This document shows, in pieces, positions 1 to 8,563 of a stretch of 44,760 nt of DNA. The notes under the pieces are model-generated. The model did not search any database. It was not told where the DNA came from and saw only the letters and a list, made by a program, of their open reading frames with translations. Origin of the DNA: Sergeia podlipaevii (lineage: Eukaryota > Euglenozoa > Kinetoplastea > Trypanosomatida > Trypanosomatidae). Numbering within the stretch: position 1 is the stretch's first letter; the number at the start of each line of letters is the position of its first letter. Position numbers and translations under genes: made by a program. The stretch covers positions 1-44,760 of the forward strand of contig JASANZ010002094.1 in the NCBI GenBank assembly GCA_030849805.1, written 5' to 3'.

Positions 1-60
1 GAGGGTGCTGAGCTCCAGTTCTACCTCAAGAAGCTTGAGAAGAAGAACAAGAAGAAGTAA
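1..60 (+). CDS. RPS8: 40S ribosomal protein S8 (eS8), 3' end only
   Basis: The first 60 bases read in frame from base 1 as 19 residues and a TAA stop. The peptide begins EGAELQFYLKKLEKK and ends in a lysine-rich tail. This matches the conserved C-terminus of eukaryotic eS8, where an EG-x-EL-x-FYL motif is followed by a basic tail. S8 is a structural protein of the small ribosomal subunit in the cytosol. Everything upstream lies outside the window, so length and start cannot be judged. The next gene, transketolase, follows after about 520 bases on the same strand. The call rests on the motif and on remembered synteny with transketolase, so it is good but not certain. Confidence 0.8.
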   Translation, partial: EGAELQFYLKKLEKKNKKK

Positions 61-584
61 AAAGAAAGCGCGTTGTGATGCATCCCCTCTTTTATCTCTC
101 ACTATTTGTTGTAAGGTGGTAATTTTTAACATTTTCAAAAAAAAAAAAATGAGCCTATATCATTAAAGAAAAGAAAAAATGCTGCTGCTTTTCTTTTTTT
201 GCTAATGGTGTCTCTTGCGTAAGGCTCGCGCACAGAGAGCGCCGGACCCGCTACGCCTGTTGTTTTCTGCATACAGGAGTAGTTTAGAAAAGAAGGAAAG
301 GAAAAAGGGAGAGTTGATGATGACGTTCATCTTCCTTTTTTTTTTGTTTTGTTTGTTTGCATTGAATTTGGTGTCTTCATGTGTCCTTTTTTTTTCTTTT
401 GTGCTTTACATTTTTTTTGTGTTTGATCAACTTCTGCTGCTTGCATATTATTTATTATTTTTGTTGTTGTTGTTGTTTGGAAGTTTTCTCGTCTAGCGAA
501 AAAACTCACATATTTTTATTCCGCACCAACATATTTTTGTTTTTCTAACGCCTATATTTTTAACGAAAAGAAATACTGAAAAAA
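61..584 (+). other. Intergenic: S8 3'UTR and transketolase leader
   Basis: There is no supported gene here. The stretch holds an A-run near 137-149, several T-runs (334-345, 386-396, 410-417) and a short (TTG) run near 462-476. These suit the trans-splicing signal of the downstream gene. The small open frames in this stretch consist mainly of Phe, Leu and Lys from the homopolymers and look non-coding. Confidence 0.6.
495..496 (+). promoter_or_regulatory. Predicted spliced-leader acceptor AG for transketolase
   Basis: A T-rich tract (about 455-492, with a pyrimidine stretch at 483-493) ends in CTAG, the last AG before the transketolase ATG at 585 that follows a good tract. It would give a leader of about 88 bases. 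This is inferred from the trypanosomatid polypyrimidine-AG rule and is not proven. Confidence 0.45.
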
Positions 585-2606
585 ATGCTTCAAGAAGTTG
601 CCAACTGCATTCGCTGCCTCGCCGCGGACACCGTCCAGGGTGCCAACAGCGGTCACCCCGGCACCCCAATGGGCATGGCCCCCATCTCCTCCGTTCTTTG
701 GACCGAAGTCATGAAGTACAACAGCAAGAACCCCAACTGGTTTGACCGCGATCGCTTTGTACTCTCCAACGGTCACGGTTGCGCTCTGCAATACTCCCTG
801 CTGCACCTCGCTGGTTACAATCTCAGCATTGACGAACTCAAGAAGTTCCGTCAGTTTGGTAGCAAGACCCCCGGCCACCCTGAGCGCTTCGTCACTGAAG
901 GTATTGAGGTGACCACTGGTCCTCTCGGCCAGGGTGTGGCCAACGCTGTGGGTCTTGCCATGGCCGAAGCACACCTTGCCGGTGTCTTCAACAAGCCTGG
1001 TCTTGAGCTCGTCAATCACTGGACGTACGTCTTCTGCGGCGATGGCTGCCTCATGGAGGGTATCTGCCAGGAGTCCCTCTCTCTTGCCGGTCACTTTGCC
1101 CTCGAGAAGCTCGTGGTGGTGTACGACAGCAACCACATCTGCATTGACGGTTCTACTGACATGACCTTCACCGAGAACTCTCGCAAGAAGTACGAGGCTC
1201 TGGGCTTCCATGTCATCGAGGTAGCCAACGGCGATAGCGACTTCACCGCGTTGCGCGACGCCTTCACTGAGGCCAAGAGCGTCAAGGGCAAGCCCAAGAT
1301 GATCATTCAGACCTCCACTATCGGCTTCGGATCCAAGAACCAGGGCACGGAAAAGGTACACGGTGCCCCCCTCGGTGATGCGGATATCGCCGCGCTCAAG
1401 AAAAAATTCGGCCGCGACCCTGCTCACAAGTACTTCGTGGAGCAGTCCGTGTACGATGTGTTCGCCTCGCACGTGGCCAAGTGCCAGCAGGAGGAGAAGG
1501 CTTGGATGGAGCGCCTCGCCCAGTACACTGCCCAGTACCCCGCTGAGTCCGCACAGTTCAAAGCTCAGATTGCTGGTGAGCTCCCCGTTGGCTGGGAGGC
1601 GAAGCTTCCCCTTAACGACAAGTCCGTGGCGACCCGCAAGGCCAGTGAGAACTGCCTCGCTGCTCTCTTCCCCGCCATCCCTGCCCTCGTCGGCGGCTCT
1701 GCTGATCTGACGCCCAGCAACCTGACCCGCCCCGCATCTGCAAACCTGACCGACTTCTCCCCCGCCAGCTGCCAGGGCCGCTACTTCCGCTTTGGTGTCC
1801 GTGAGCACGCCATGGTGGCCATCCTCAACGGTCTTGACGCCCACGGCGGACTTATTCCCTTTGGCGCCACCTTCCTCAACTTCATCGGCTACGCCCTCGG
1901 CGCCGTCCGTCTCGCTGCCCTCTGCCACCACCGCGCCATCTACGTCGCCACCCACGACAGCATCGGTCTCGGCGAGGATGGCCCGACTCACCAGCCCGTT
2001 GAGCTTATCGCCGCGCTGCGTGCGATGCCCAACCTCAACTTGTTCCGCCCTTGTGATCAAACCGAGACCAGCGGCGCCTGGGCAGCGTCCATCACGAACG
2101 CGCGCGGCCCCTCTGTGCTGTGCCTGAGCCGCCAGAACACCACGCCTCAATCCGCCTCCTCGATCGAGGGCGTAAAGAAGGGTGCCTACATCCTCCAGGG
2201 ACCGACGAACGCGTCTGACGTGAAGGCCATCATTGTTGCTAGCGGCAGCGAGGTCTCCCTCGCGGTGGAGGCAGCCCAGAAACTCGATGGCGAGGGCATC
2301 AAGACCCGTGTTGTGTCCATGCCATGCCAGGAGCTGTTTGACGCTCAAGGCGAGGCCTACCGCCGCTCTATCCTTCTCGAAGGCGTTCCTGTGGTCTCTG
2401 TGGAGCCCTACGTCTCCTTTGGCTGGGATAAGTATAGTCACGCTCACGTTGGCATGCCTGGCTTCGGCGCGTCAGCCCCCGCGGAGCAGCTGTACAAGCA
2501 CTTCAACATCACCAGCGATCGTGTGGCGGATGTGGCCCGCAAGCTCGTGGCACACTTCCCCAACTGCAATGCCCCCCTCAAGGGCAACCTTCTCAGCCAG
2601 CTTTAA
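585..2606 (+). CDS. TKT: Transketolase
   Basis: This 673-residue protein is a full-length transketolase, the thiamine-diphosphate enzyme that moves two-carbon units between sugar phosphates in the non-oxidative pentose phosphate pathway. Family signatures appear in order. The N-terminal SGHPGTPMGMAP motif is followed by the cofactor-binding GDG motif (G152-D153-G154), which ends at N183 in DSNH. Next is the pyrimidine-domain FRFGVREHAM, with the catalytic glutamate at E407, and then HDSIGLGEDGPTHQP. The protein ends in Ser-Gln-Leu, a possible variant PTS1 signal for glycosomal import. This would fit reports, recalled from memory, of partly glycosomal transketolase in Leishmania. The ATG at 585 directly follows six A bases and gives the expected N-terminus. 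A 631-codon open frame on the opposite strand is a shadow of the codon bias. Confidence 0.97.
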   Translation: MLQEVANCIRCLAADTVQGANSGHPGTPMGMAPISSVLWTEVMKYNSKNPNWFDRDRFVLSNGHGCALQYSLLHLAGYNLSIDELKKFRQFGSKTPGHPERFVTEGIEVTTGPLGQGVANAVGLAMAEAHLAGVFNKPGLELVNHWTYVFCGDGCLMEGICQESLSLAGHFALEKLVVVYDSNHICIDGSTDMTFTENSRKKYEALGFHVIEVANGDSDFTALRDAFTEAKSVKGKPKMIIQTSTIGFGSKNQGTEKVHGAPLGDADIAALKKKFGRDPAHKYFVEQSVYDVFASHVAKCQQEEKAWMERLAQYTAQYPAESAQFKAQIAGELPVGWEAKLPLNDKSVATRKASENCLAALFPAIPALVGGSADLTPSNLTRPASANLTDFSPASCQGRYFRFGVREHAMVAILNGLDAHGGLIPFGATFLNFIGYALGAVRLAALCHHRAIYVATHDSIGLGEDGPTHQPVELIAALRAMPNLNLFRPCDQTETSGAWAASITNARGPSVLCLSRQNTTPQSASSIEGVKKGAYILQGPTNASDVKAIIVASGSEVSLAVEAAQKLDGEGIKTRVVSMPCQELFDAQGEAYRRSILLEGVPVVSVEPYVSFGWDKYSHAHVGMPGFGASAPAEQLYKHFNITSDRVADVARKLVAHFPNCNAPLKGNLLSQL

Positions 2607-2626
2607 AATGCAACGAGAAGTAAGAA

Positions 2627-2650
2627 ATATATATATATATATATATATAT
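2627..2650. repeat. (TA)n microsatellite
   Basis: About twelve uninterrupted AT units start some 20 bases after the transketolase stop codon, so they lie in its 3'UTR. Confidence 0.9.
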
Positions 2651-4346
2651 CCTCAAATATCAAAACAAACAAACGAGACTCTCCATAAGTATCCCCCTTT
2701 CCTCCGCACGTACAAGCAGAGGGATACGTGGTGTGCGAAGCAGAAGTCTCTCTTTCCTTTTTCTCTTTTTCCTTTTTGTTCTTCACCTTCACGTCTAGGT
2801 TTTCCTCTCTCTCCCCCCCTCTTGAGGGGCAGTTGTCAATAGAAGGCAGAATGCGTTTTTTTTTTTTGAAGGAAAATAAAGCTTGAAGCGCGCATGTATG
2901 TAGGCGTAGCAGTGTGGTGGAGGTTTAGGAAAATTTAAAAATTAAAACTCTAGCAGCAAACAATGAAAGAAACTGTTACTTGGAGGGAATAGAATTCTTC
3001 TTTTTATTATTTTTTTTTCTTTTGATGTTGTTGTTGCTGGTGCTTCTTGGGAAGGGAAAAGGAGAGGAACAAAAAGGAGGGGGGGTTGATATGTGAAGTA
3101 TTTTATTTTCTCTTCTTGTTTTCGCTTATTGTTTTGTTATTCTGTTGTTGTTGTTGTTGTTCTCGTCGTCGTTGTTTTGTGTTTAGGTGCGTGAGCAATT
3201 AGTGCTTGAAAAAGAGAAAAATGCGCTAAGGAATCACCGAGCACTGCGGCTGCATACAGACATAGTGAAATCTTTTTGCATTCCTTCGGGCCAACTCACG
3301 GCAGAGATTATAATATGTATTTATTTATATATATTCTATTCTTTGTCCACCATCGCAGCCACCTAGCGCAAAACAAGCGACATACACACAAACAAACAAC
3401 TACAAGACCATATCTGATGGGGAAAATGAATACCAGGATAGCGAAGTATATATATATATATATATATATGCTTTTTTTTTTTTACGTCTTTACATTTAAG
3501 AAAAAAAAAATGAAATTACAGAATAATGAAAATGGATAGTTGTTATTCGAAATACTCGACGAATGGAAAAGCGCGAAGAAGCGGGAACCATATCAAAAGT
3601 ACATACATATTTCTCTTTCAGCTTTTCTTTTCTTTTGTTGTCATCTTCGCTAGCGGGGTTTTGGTCAAGTGATTGATTATCTTTACCCCTCACTCTTGGT
3701 GACTGCAACTTTGAAAAGAGAAGACTACATATATATCGGTTTTTTTTTTCTTTTTTGTTAATGAGCAAGCAGAGCTTCTCTATTGCCGGTGAGATGTTGA
3801 CAAGCTGCTATACCTGTGACTCTGAGCCGTGCTTTGGTAAGCTTGCCGCTCCCGAGGGGAGAAAAGGTCAAAAACAATACATATATATATAACTTTGTTT
3901 TATCTTTCACTATATTATTATTATTATTATTATTATTACCATTCCAGCCACTATATATACGTACATACACTCTCTCACCCTGCCTTCTTATTTTTATCTC
4001 CTGATCACATTGGAGAGCTTTCTGTGCCTTTTTCATATCATTCATATATATAAGGAAACACACACCCCAAAAAAAAGAGAGGAAAAAGCAACATGAACTT
4101 CCGGTCTATGTAGCTTTCTTGTTTATGTATTCATTGATTGACTGATTGATGAATATTTGTATGTGCATGGGTATGCATAAGTTCTATCCACAGTTGAATG
4201 TTCTTTTCATTATATATATATATATATATATCTTTCTGTGTATTGTTTTGGACCTACTCACTCTCCTTTCCTTATTTATATTTTCTTCCCCCTTTCTATA
4301 ATAAAAAAACATATACAATCTGTATCTTTTCTTCATTTATGCTGTT

Positions 4347-4348
4347 AG
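4347..4348 (+). promoter_or_regulatory. Predicted spliced-leader acceptor AG for L26
   Basis: A pyrimidine tract (about 4326-4340) is followed by GTTAG, 22 bases before the L26 ATG. A short leader is common for trypanosomatid ribosomal protein mRNAs. Inferred. Confidence 0.6.
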
Positions 4349-4370
4349 GCTCGCTCCATATCTATCAAAC

Positions 4371-4802
4371 ATGGCTAGCATCAAGTGTGGTTCCCGCCAT
4401 AAGGCCCGCCGTGCGCACTTCCAGGCCCCCAGTCATGTGCGCCGCATCATCATGAGCGCCCCTCTCTCCAAGGAGCTCCGCGCCAAGTACAACGTCCGCG
4501 CCATGCCCGTGCGCAAGGACGACGAGGTCATCGTCAAGCGCGGCACCTTCAAGGGTCGCGAGGGGAAGGTCACCACTTGCTACCGCCTCAAGTGGGTCAT
4601 TCACATCGACAAGGTCAACCGCGAGAAGGCCAACGGTACCACCGTCCCTGTCGGCATCAACGCCTCCAACGTTGAGATCACCAAACTGAAGCTCACTCAC
4701 CACCGCAAGGCCATCCTTGAGCGCAAGGACCGCTCCACCAAGAGTGACAAGGCCAAGGGTAAGGTGACCGCCGCTGACAAGGCCATGCAGCAGATGGACT
4801 AA
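4371..4802 (+). CDS. RPL26: 60S ribosomal protein L26 (uL24)
   Basis: This is a complete 143-residue uL24 family protein, close to the usual eukaryotic length. It opens with a basic segment that includes [15 protein letters not shown] and [21 protein letters not shown], typical of eukaryotic L26. A KOW-type RNA-binding loop follows at about residues 45-66 ([19 protein letters not shown]), and the C-terminal tail is charged. In the ribosome it sits near the exit tunnel of the large subunit. The start follows a predicted acceptor by 22 bases. Codon use is strongly biased to C or G in third positions, as expected of a highly expressed gene. A 150-codon antisense open frame over it is a shadow. 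Confidence 0.97.
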   Translation: MASIKCGSRHKARRAHFQAPSHVRRIIMSAPLSKELRAKYNVRAMPVRKDDEVIVKRGTFKGREGKVTTCYRLKWVIHIDKVNREKANGTTVPVGINASNVEITKLKLTHHRKAILERKDRSTKSDKAKGKVTAADKAMQQMD

Positions 4803-5671
4803 AAGCCTCCTCATCATCCCCCCCCCCCTCTTTCCCTGAAAAAAGGGGAGGAGAAAGACAGAGGAAGAGAGAGAGGAGGGGAAGGGAAGGGTAGTGGAGA
4901 GAAGGAAGATTCTCTTGACGCCTGATTATTATTATGTGTTTTTTTTTCCTTTCTTTTTTTTTTTTAACCACCTTGTGAGCCTCTCTCTTTATGTATTGAG
5001 CAAGGATCGAGGTGGAAAAGGAAATTAAGGGAAAAAAAAATGTGCTGATAGAGAAGGAAACCTACACCAGCCAGTCCCCAGTGTTGGTACATTGCGAGCC
5101 GCTTTTCTTTTTTTATTTTCGTTTGATCATTTTTCTTGAAAAGGTATGATTAATAACATCTGCAAAACAAACCGGGGGGGAAAAAAAAAGAAAAAAGAGA
5201 TGCGGGCTTTAATATCCCTTTTCTTGTGATATATATATATTTGCCGTGTCAATTGTATATACGACAAGTGGGGTGTGAGAGCAAGCTTCGCTTATTCTTC
5301 TTATTATTATTGTAAGTTGCTGATCGATGGAGCTTTATTTGCTCACAGAGATGTGGCATTTGAGAAAATATATATATATATAAAGAAGAGCTTTGCCGGA
5401 TCTCTTTTTTCTTCTTCTTCTTTCAATTTCTTATCTTTATGACGTATAAATATGCTATATTGCGTATTAAACTATGTCTAAACAAATATCCTTAGTACTA
5501 GTGAATATAGCAGTTACACACAAACAGTTACTTCTTGAAGTATGGGAAACTAGTAGCAATACCATATACTTTCTTTTTCATATATTTATTCATCATATCA
5601 CATCGACAATAAACAACATTGAAAAAAAAGAGTAGAAACAGAAAGTAAGCACCACGAAAAAAAAAACTTGT
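4803..5671 (+). other. Intergenic: L26 3'UTR and OGFr-protein leader
   Basis: No gene is seen. A C-run follows the L26 stop (about 4817-4828). A purine-rich stretch (about 4843-4907) contains G-runs on the + strand. Short (TA)n tracts lie near 5229-5240 and 5369-5382, and an A-run near 5657-5666 sits shortly before the next ATG. A pyrimidine tract at 5402-5430 is a plausible splicing signal for the next gene. Confidence 0.55.
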
Positions 5672-7006
5672 ATGCGTCTGAGAAGGGTATCAGCTATGGA
5701 AGGTCGTGTGCTATATCCTATATTTACTCTGCGTCAGGGCTCCACACCGAAGAGAAATAGTAGTGCTCTCAAGAAACCCAGAAGAGAGCCAGAGACACTC
5801 ACTGCAGCAACAGCAGCAACTAGCACGGTAGAGGCAAAGTATCGTGAAGTTTTTGTAGATGAACTGTATGGACGCAGCTCTGCTCAGCACGTTATGAATG
5901 CCTATCGGGCAGCGCATGCTCAAGACTTGGCATCTCGAGAGCGCAACCATAAGAGCACAGCCACCGCTACGTTTGAAGAAGGCTGCTCGAGGTCGCCTAT
6001 CGAAACGCCATGCTGGCGATTCTTTAAAGGTCAGACGCGCGCCAATGCTAGTGCGGAGACAATAGATGATCTCCTTGCGCTTGGTCGTGGCGATGCTTGG
6101 CAGCCTGACACGCTGGAGTACCGGCATGACTACATCCAGTGGCTCTTCCCGCTCCGCGAGACTGGCGTGAACTGGGCCGCGCCACTACTGACCTCACCGG
6201 ACGCTGCATGCATGCGCGCAGACGCGGAGGTCATGACGCGCGTGCTGCTTGCGTTTCAAATGATGCTTCGGTTTTACGGCATGGAGGCGACTTTTTTCAC
6301 TTCCACTAGCTACCAGAAGAAGAGCAGCAGCAGCAGCACCACCACCACCACCGTAGTGAGCGGAGAAACAGAAAGTGCTAGCGGCGCGAGTGCTGTTGCT
6401 GCTGCGGGGATGAAGCGGAGCCCCCGGTCACGCGGGAGGTGCCCTGCGGGGTCTCACGTGGAACTGCATGTGCGGATTGCACGCACGCCAGACGACGCGG
6501 AGCGTGTGGCGCGCTACGACAACCTTCAGTGGCACAATCACAACTATCTGCGTATCAGCCGCGTCCTTCAGTTCCTTGGGGAGATGGACATGGAGGAGCT
6601 CAAGGTTGGGTGGCTGCGGTTCCTCATGCACGAGGTACTGCTGGGCAATCCCTCCACTGACAGCAGCATGATGGACGCGGAGAGCTCCAGCGGCGAGAGT
6701 GAGGCGTGGAACGCGTACATGGCGGCACATCGACGGAAGCGGCGGGCGATGAATGTCAAAGGGTCGGCGCCGCTGTGCAACTGTAAAGAGAGCCTCCTCA
6801 CATTTTGGATTGAAACCCCCTACGACGCCAAAGTGCGAGCTACGTTGAAGAAAGAAACCTTGGACATGGTGTCGCTGGCTGGTGAGGCGCGTAGTGAGGC
6901 TTCATCACCTTCTATTACTGTAACGGGTGTGATGGTGCCGACGGGGGTAGACATCGGACAGCTTTCAAAGCGCTTGGCTCACAGAAAAAAAAAAGAAGCA
7001 CATTGA
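5672..7006 (+). CDS. Opioid growth factor receptor (OGFr) conserved-domain protein
   Basis: This 444-residue protein carries the OGFr conserved region at about residues 115-335. Key matches are WRFFKGQTRA, then LEYRHDYIQWLFPLRETG starting near residue 148, then the NW-x-A-x-x-LT stretch. They continue with the helix ending MMLRFYGM and finally LQWHNHNYLRISRVLQFLGEM with a following LRFLMHEVLLGN. In animal OGFr the matching segments are YIQWLFPL, MLGFYG and NLNWRSHNNLRITRIL (from memory). A Ser/Thr-rich insertion at about 210-250 splits the domain. The biochemical role of this domain in protists is unknown, and nothing here implies opioid binding. No signal peptide or membrane segment is seen. 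The first ATG (5672) follows an A-run; M9 is an alternative start. Confidence 0.85.
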   Translation: MRLRRVSAMEGRVLYPIFTLRQGSTPKRNSSALKKPRREPETLTAATAATSTVEAKYREVFVDELYGRSSAQHVMNAYRAAHAQDLASRERNHKSTATATFEEGCSRSPIETPCWRFFKGQTRANASAETIDDLLALGRGDAWQPDTLEYRHDYIQWLFPLRETGVNWAAPLLTSPDAACMRADAEVMTRVLLAFQMMLRFYGMEATFFTSTSYQKKSSSSSTTTTTVVSGETESASGASAVAAAGMKRSPRSRGRCPAGSHVELHVRIARTPDDAERVARYDNLQWHNHNYLRISRVLQFLGEMDMEELKVGWLRFLMHEVLLGNPSTDSSMMDAESSSGESEAWNAYMAAHRRKRRAMNVKGSAPLCNCKESLLTFWIETPYDAKVRATLKKETLDMVSLAGEARSEASSPSITVTGVMVPTGVDIGQLSKRLAHRKKKEAH

Positions 7007-7582
7007 GGAGCCGCGCGAAGCGTCACAAACAAACCTTTGCGTAAGCAGCGGCGGTTCATAGATGGCGTTATCACCGGATGATAATATATATATTTTCCTT
7101 ACCCTTTTTCTCTCTGTTGTTGTATTATTATTTTTGTTGTTCTTTTACACGCGCATGTGTATATGTACGCTGCAGAGACTTCAGCCAAAAAAGAAAATTG
7201 CGCGTGCGCTTCTCTTACTGTGAGCCAACGGGGGGGTGCCCCTTCTATTGTTTGTTTACTACACTGTCTATCTTATTTTTTTTTCTTTTTCCCGCATTGC
7301 TTGTTCTGTGGGTTTCCTCTTCTTTCCCCTCTTTTTCTTTCTGTTTTTTTTTTCCTTTAATATATATTATATTTTACGTACGCCAAGGCTACAGCGCAGG
7401 TCCTTTGTGACCTATCTCTATCCTTCTTGCGAGCTCTTGCTGACTATTATATATAAACAGCGATATTGCCATTGCAAGTACCTGAAAAAAAAAAAAATAG
7501 CTCTTTGTTTTTGCTCGTGTTCGTGTACTTATATCTTCTCAACTTTGCTTTCTTTGACTTTTAGCAATAATTTAGCTGCCAC
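7007..7582 (+). other. Intergenic: pyrimidine-rich spacer before the BolA gene
   Basis: No gene is seen. Long T- and CT-rich stretches (7094-7145, 7255-7360, 7500-7564) generate open frames of Phe, Leu and Ser only. An A-run lies near 7485-7497. The last pyrimidine stretch serves as the likely splicing signal for the BolA gene. Confidence 0.55.
7563..7564 (+). promoter_or_regulatory. Predicted spliced-leader acceptor AG for the BolA gene
   Basis: A clear pyrimidine tract (about 7530-7562) ends in TTTTAG, 18 bases before the ATG at 7583. Inferred from the polypyrimidine-AG rule. Confidence 0.6.
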
Positions 7583-7855
7583 ATGTTTCGTTTTTGTGCT
7601 CGACGCCTGGTCAACCACAGCGCGAAGGATATCGAGAAGAAGCTGATGGCCAGCGAGGTGCTCAAGCCAGTCTTGAAGCTTGACGTCGTCGATGCCAGCT
7701 CGGGGTGTGGGAGCTTCTTTAACATTACGATTGCCTCCCCTGTGTTTGCTGGAAAGTCACTCATCCAGCAGCACCGCATGGTGAACGAGGTGCTCAAGGA
7801 TGAGATCAAGGAGATCCACGGCTTTACGCTCTCGACTGGCACCGAAGCAAAGTAA
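7583..7855 (+). CDS. BolA3-type iron-sulfur assembly factor
   Basis: This is a complete 90-residue BolA family protein. It resembles human BOLA3 more than BOLA1 or BOLA2. The stretch DASSGCGSFFNITIAS matches BOLA3's SGGCGAMYEIKI, and QQHRMVNEVLKDEIKEIHG matches QQHQMVNQALKEEIKEMHG (family sequence from memory). C42 and H79 are 37 residues apart, the same spacing as the [2Fe-2S] ligands C59 and H96 of human BOLA3. BOLA3 acts late in mitochondrial Fe-S assembly, helping deliver clusters to lipoyl synthase and respiratory enzymes with a monothiol glutaredoxin. The short N-terminus MFRFCARRLVNHSAK is basic and lacks acidic residues, so it could be a brief mitochondrial presequence. The start is supported by an acceptor 18 bases upstream. 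Confidence 0.92.
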   Translation: MFRFCARRLVNHSAKDIEKKLMASEVLKPVLKLDVVDASSGCGSFFNITIASPVFAGKSLIQQHRMVNEVLKDEIKEIHGFTLSTGTEAK

Positions 7856-8154
7856 CAAGGTGTCCATCCCCTCATGAGGAAAAGCGGCAGAGGGAGAGAG
7901 AGGGAGAGATAAGCGATGCTTAACGGGGGGAAAAAAAAGGCTGGATGACTTGTTCACCGCCATTCTTCTTTCTTTCTGTCTCTCTCACTCCCATATATTT
8001 TTTTTCAGCATTTTGCTGGTGTTCATTTCGATTGGGCTACATGTTTCTCTGCAAAATCGGGTAGTTGCCTTCTTTCTTGTGTCGATTTTTTGAAGGGATT
8101 CACAATTGCTGGAGGTGTGCCCATACAAGAAAAAAAAAGATGTAATGGAACATA

Positions 8155-8179
8155 GGGGGGGGGGGGNGGGGGGGGGGGG
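8155..8179 (+). repeat. Poly-G tract with an ambiguous base
   Basis: Twenty-four G bases are interrupted only by an N at 8167. The true length is uncertain because such runs are hard to sequence and assemble. On the + strand, which is the mRNA sense, the tract could form a G-quadruplex in the BolA 3'UTR or the spacer. Confidence 0.9.
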
Positions 8180-8450
8180 TGGAGGCGCTGGGCGTGTGAT
8201 CGCGTGTTTTGTTGGTTCTCACAACTTGAAGTATGTTTATCTATAAAAAAAAAAAATGAAAAATTCTAAAGAATGGAGGAAAGATGCTATTACCCATCTG
8301 GTATTGCTGTCGGCTCGTGCTCAAATTCTATTATAATTGTTGCTACTCAGCATGCCCACTATTTCAAAAACGTTTTTGAGATGTGTATCCCCCTCTCTGT
8401 ATTTTCGTTTTTGTCCTTTCGTCTCCTATTTTTTTTTTCTTTTCTTTATG

Positions 8451-8452
8451 AG
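8451..8452 (+). promoter_or_regulatory. Predicted spliced-leader acceptor AG for the dehydrogenase gene
   Basis: A strong T/C tract (8393-8447) is followed by ATGAG, the first AG after the tract. It would leave a leader of about 111 bases. Inferred. Confidence 0.5.
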
Positions 8453-8563
8453 AAAATTGAGGTACCTTCAACGCGTTCAACAGCAAACATATATACTCGC
8501 ACACGGTAAACCTTATCGTCGCAACTCTCTTTACTTTCAATTATCGCTAAAAAATAAAAAAAA

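Larger units (their letters stand above)
2607..4370 (+). other. Long intergenic spacer between transketolase and L26
   Basis: These 1.76 kb contain no gene I can support. They hold (TA)n arrays at about 2627-2650, 3447-3469 and 4210-4231, a (TTG)n run near 3144-3163, an (ATT/TTA)n run near 3914-3938, and many A- and T-runs. Short open frames on both strands are low-complexity. A more balanced patch near 3640-3860 could hide a small RNA, but I see no convincing box motifs. Confidence 0.6.
7856..8563 (+). other. Intergenic: BolA 3'UTR and dehydrogenase leader
   Basis: No gene is seen. The notable item is a 25-base G-run with the window's only N (8155-8179). A pyrimidine tract at 8393-8447 precedes the dehydrogenase gene. 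A-runs occur near 8130-8138, 8245-8256 and directly before the ATG at 8564. Confidence 0.55.

Noticed and set aside
552..2447. 631-codon open frame on the - strand opposite transketolase
   Set aside because: It is the reverse-strand shadow of a GC3-biased gene. Its product has no recognisable features, while the + strand encodes an unmistakable transketolase.
3640..3860. Possible small RNA gene in the long spacer before L26
   Set aside because: The patch is less AT-rich and has a CTGA, but no matching C box or stable fold was seen; evidence is too weak.
7078..7646. Open frames of 110-136 codons in the pyrimidine-rich spacer before the BolA gene
   Set aside because: They consist of Phe, Leu, Ser and Tyr from T/C tracts and overlap the splicing signal.
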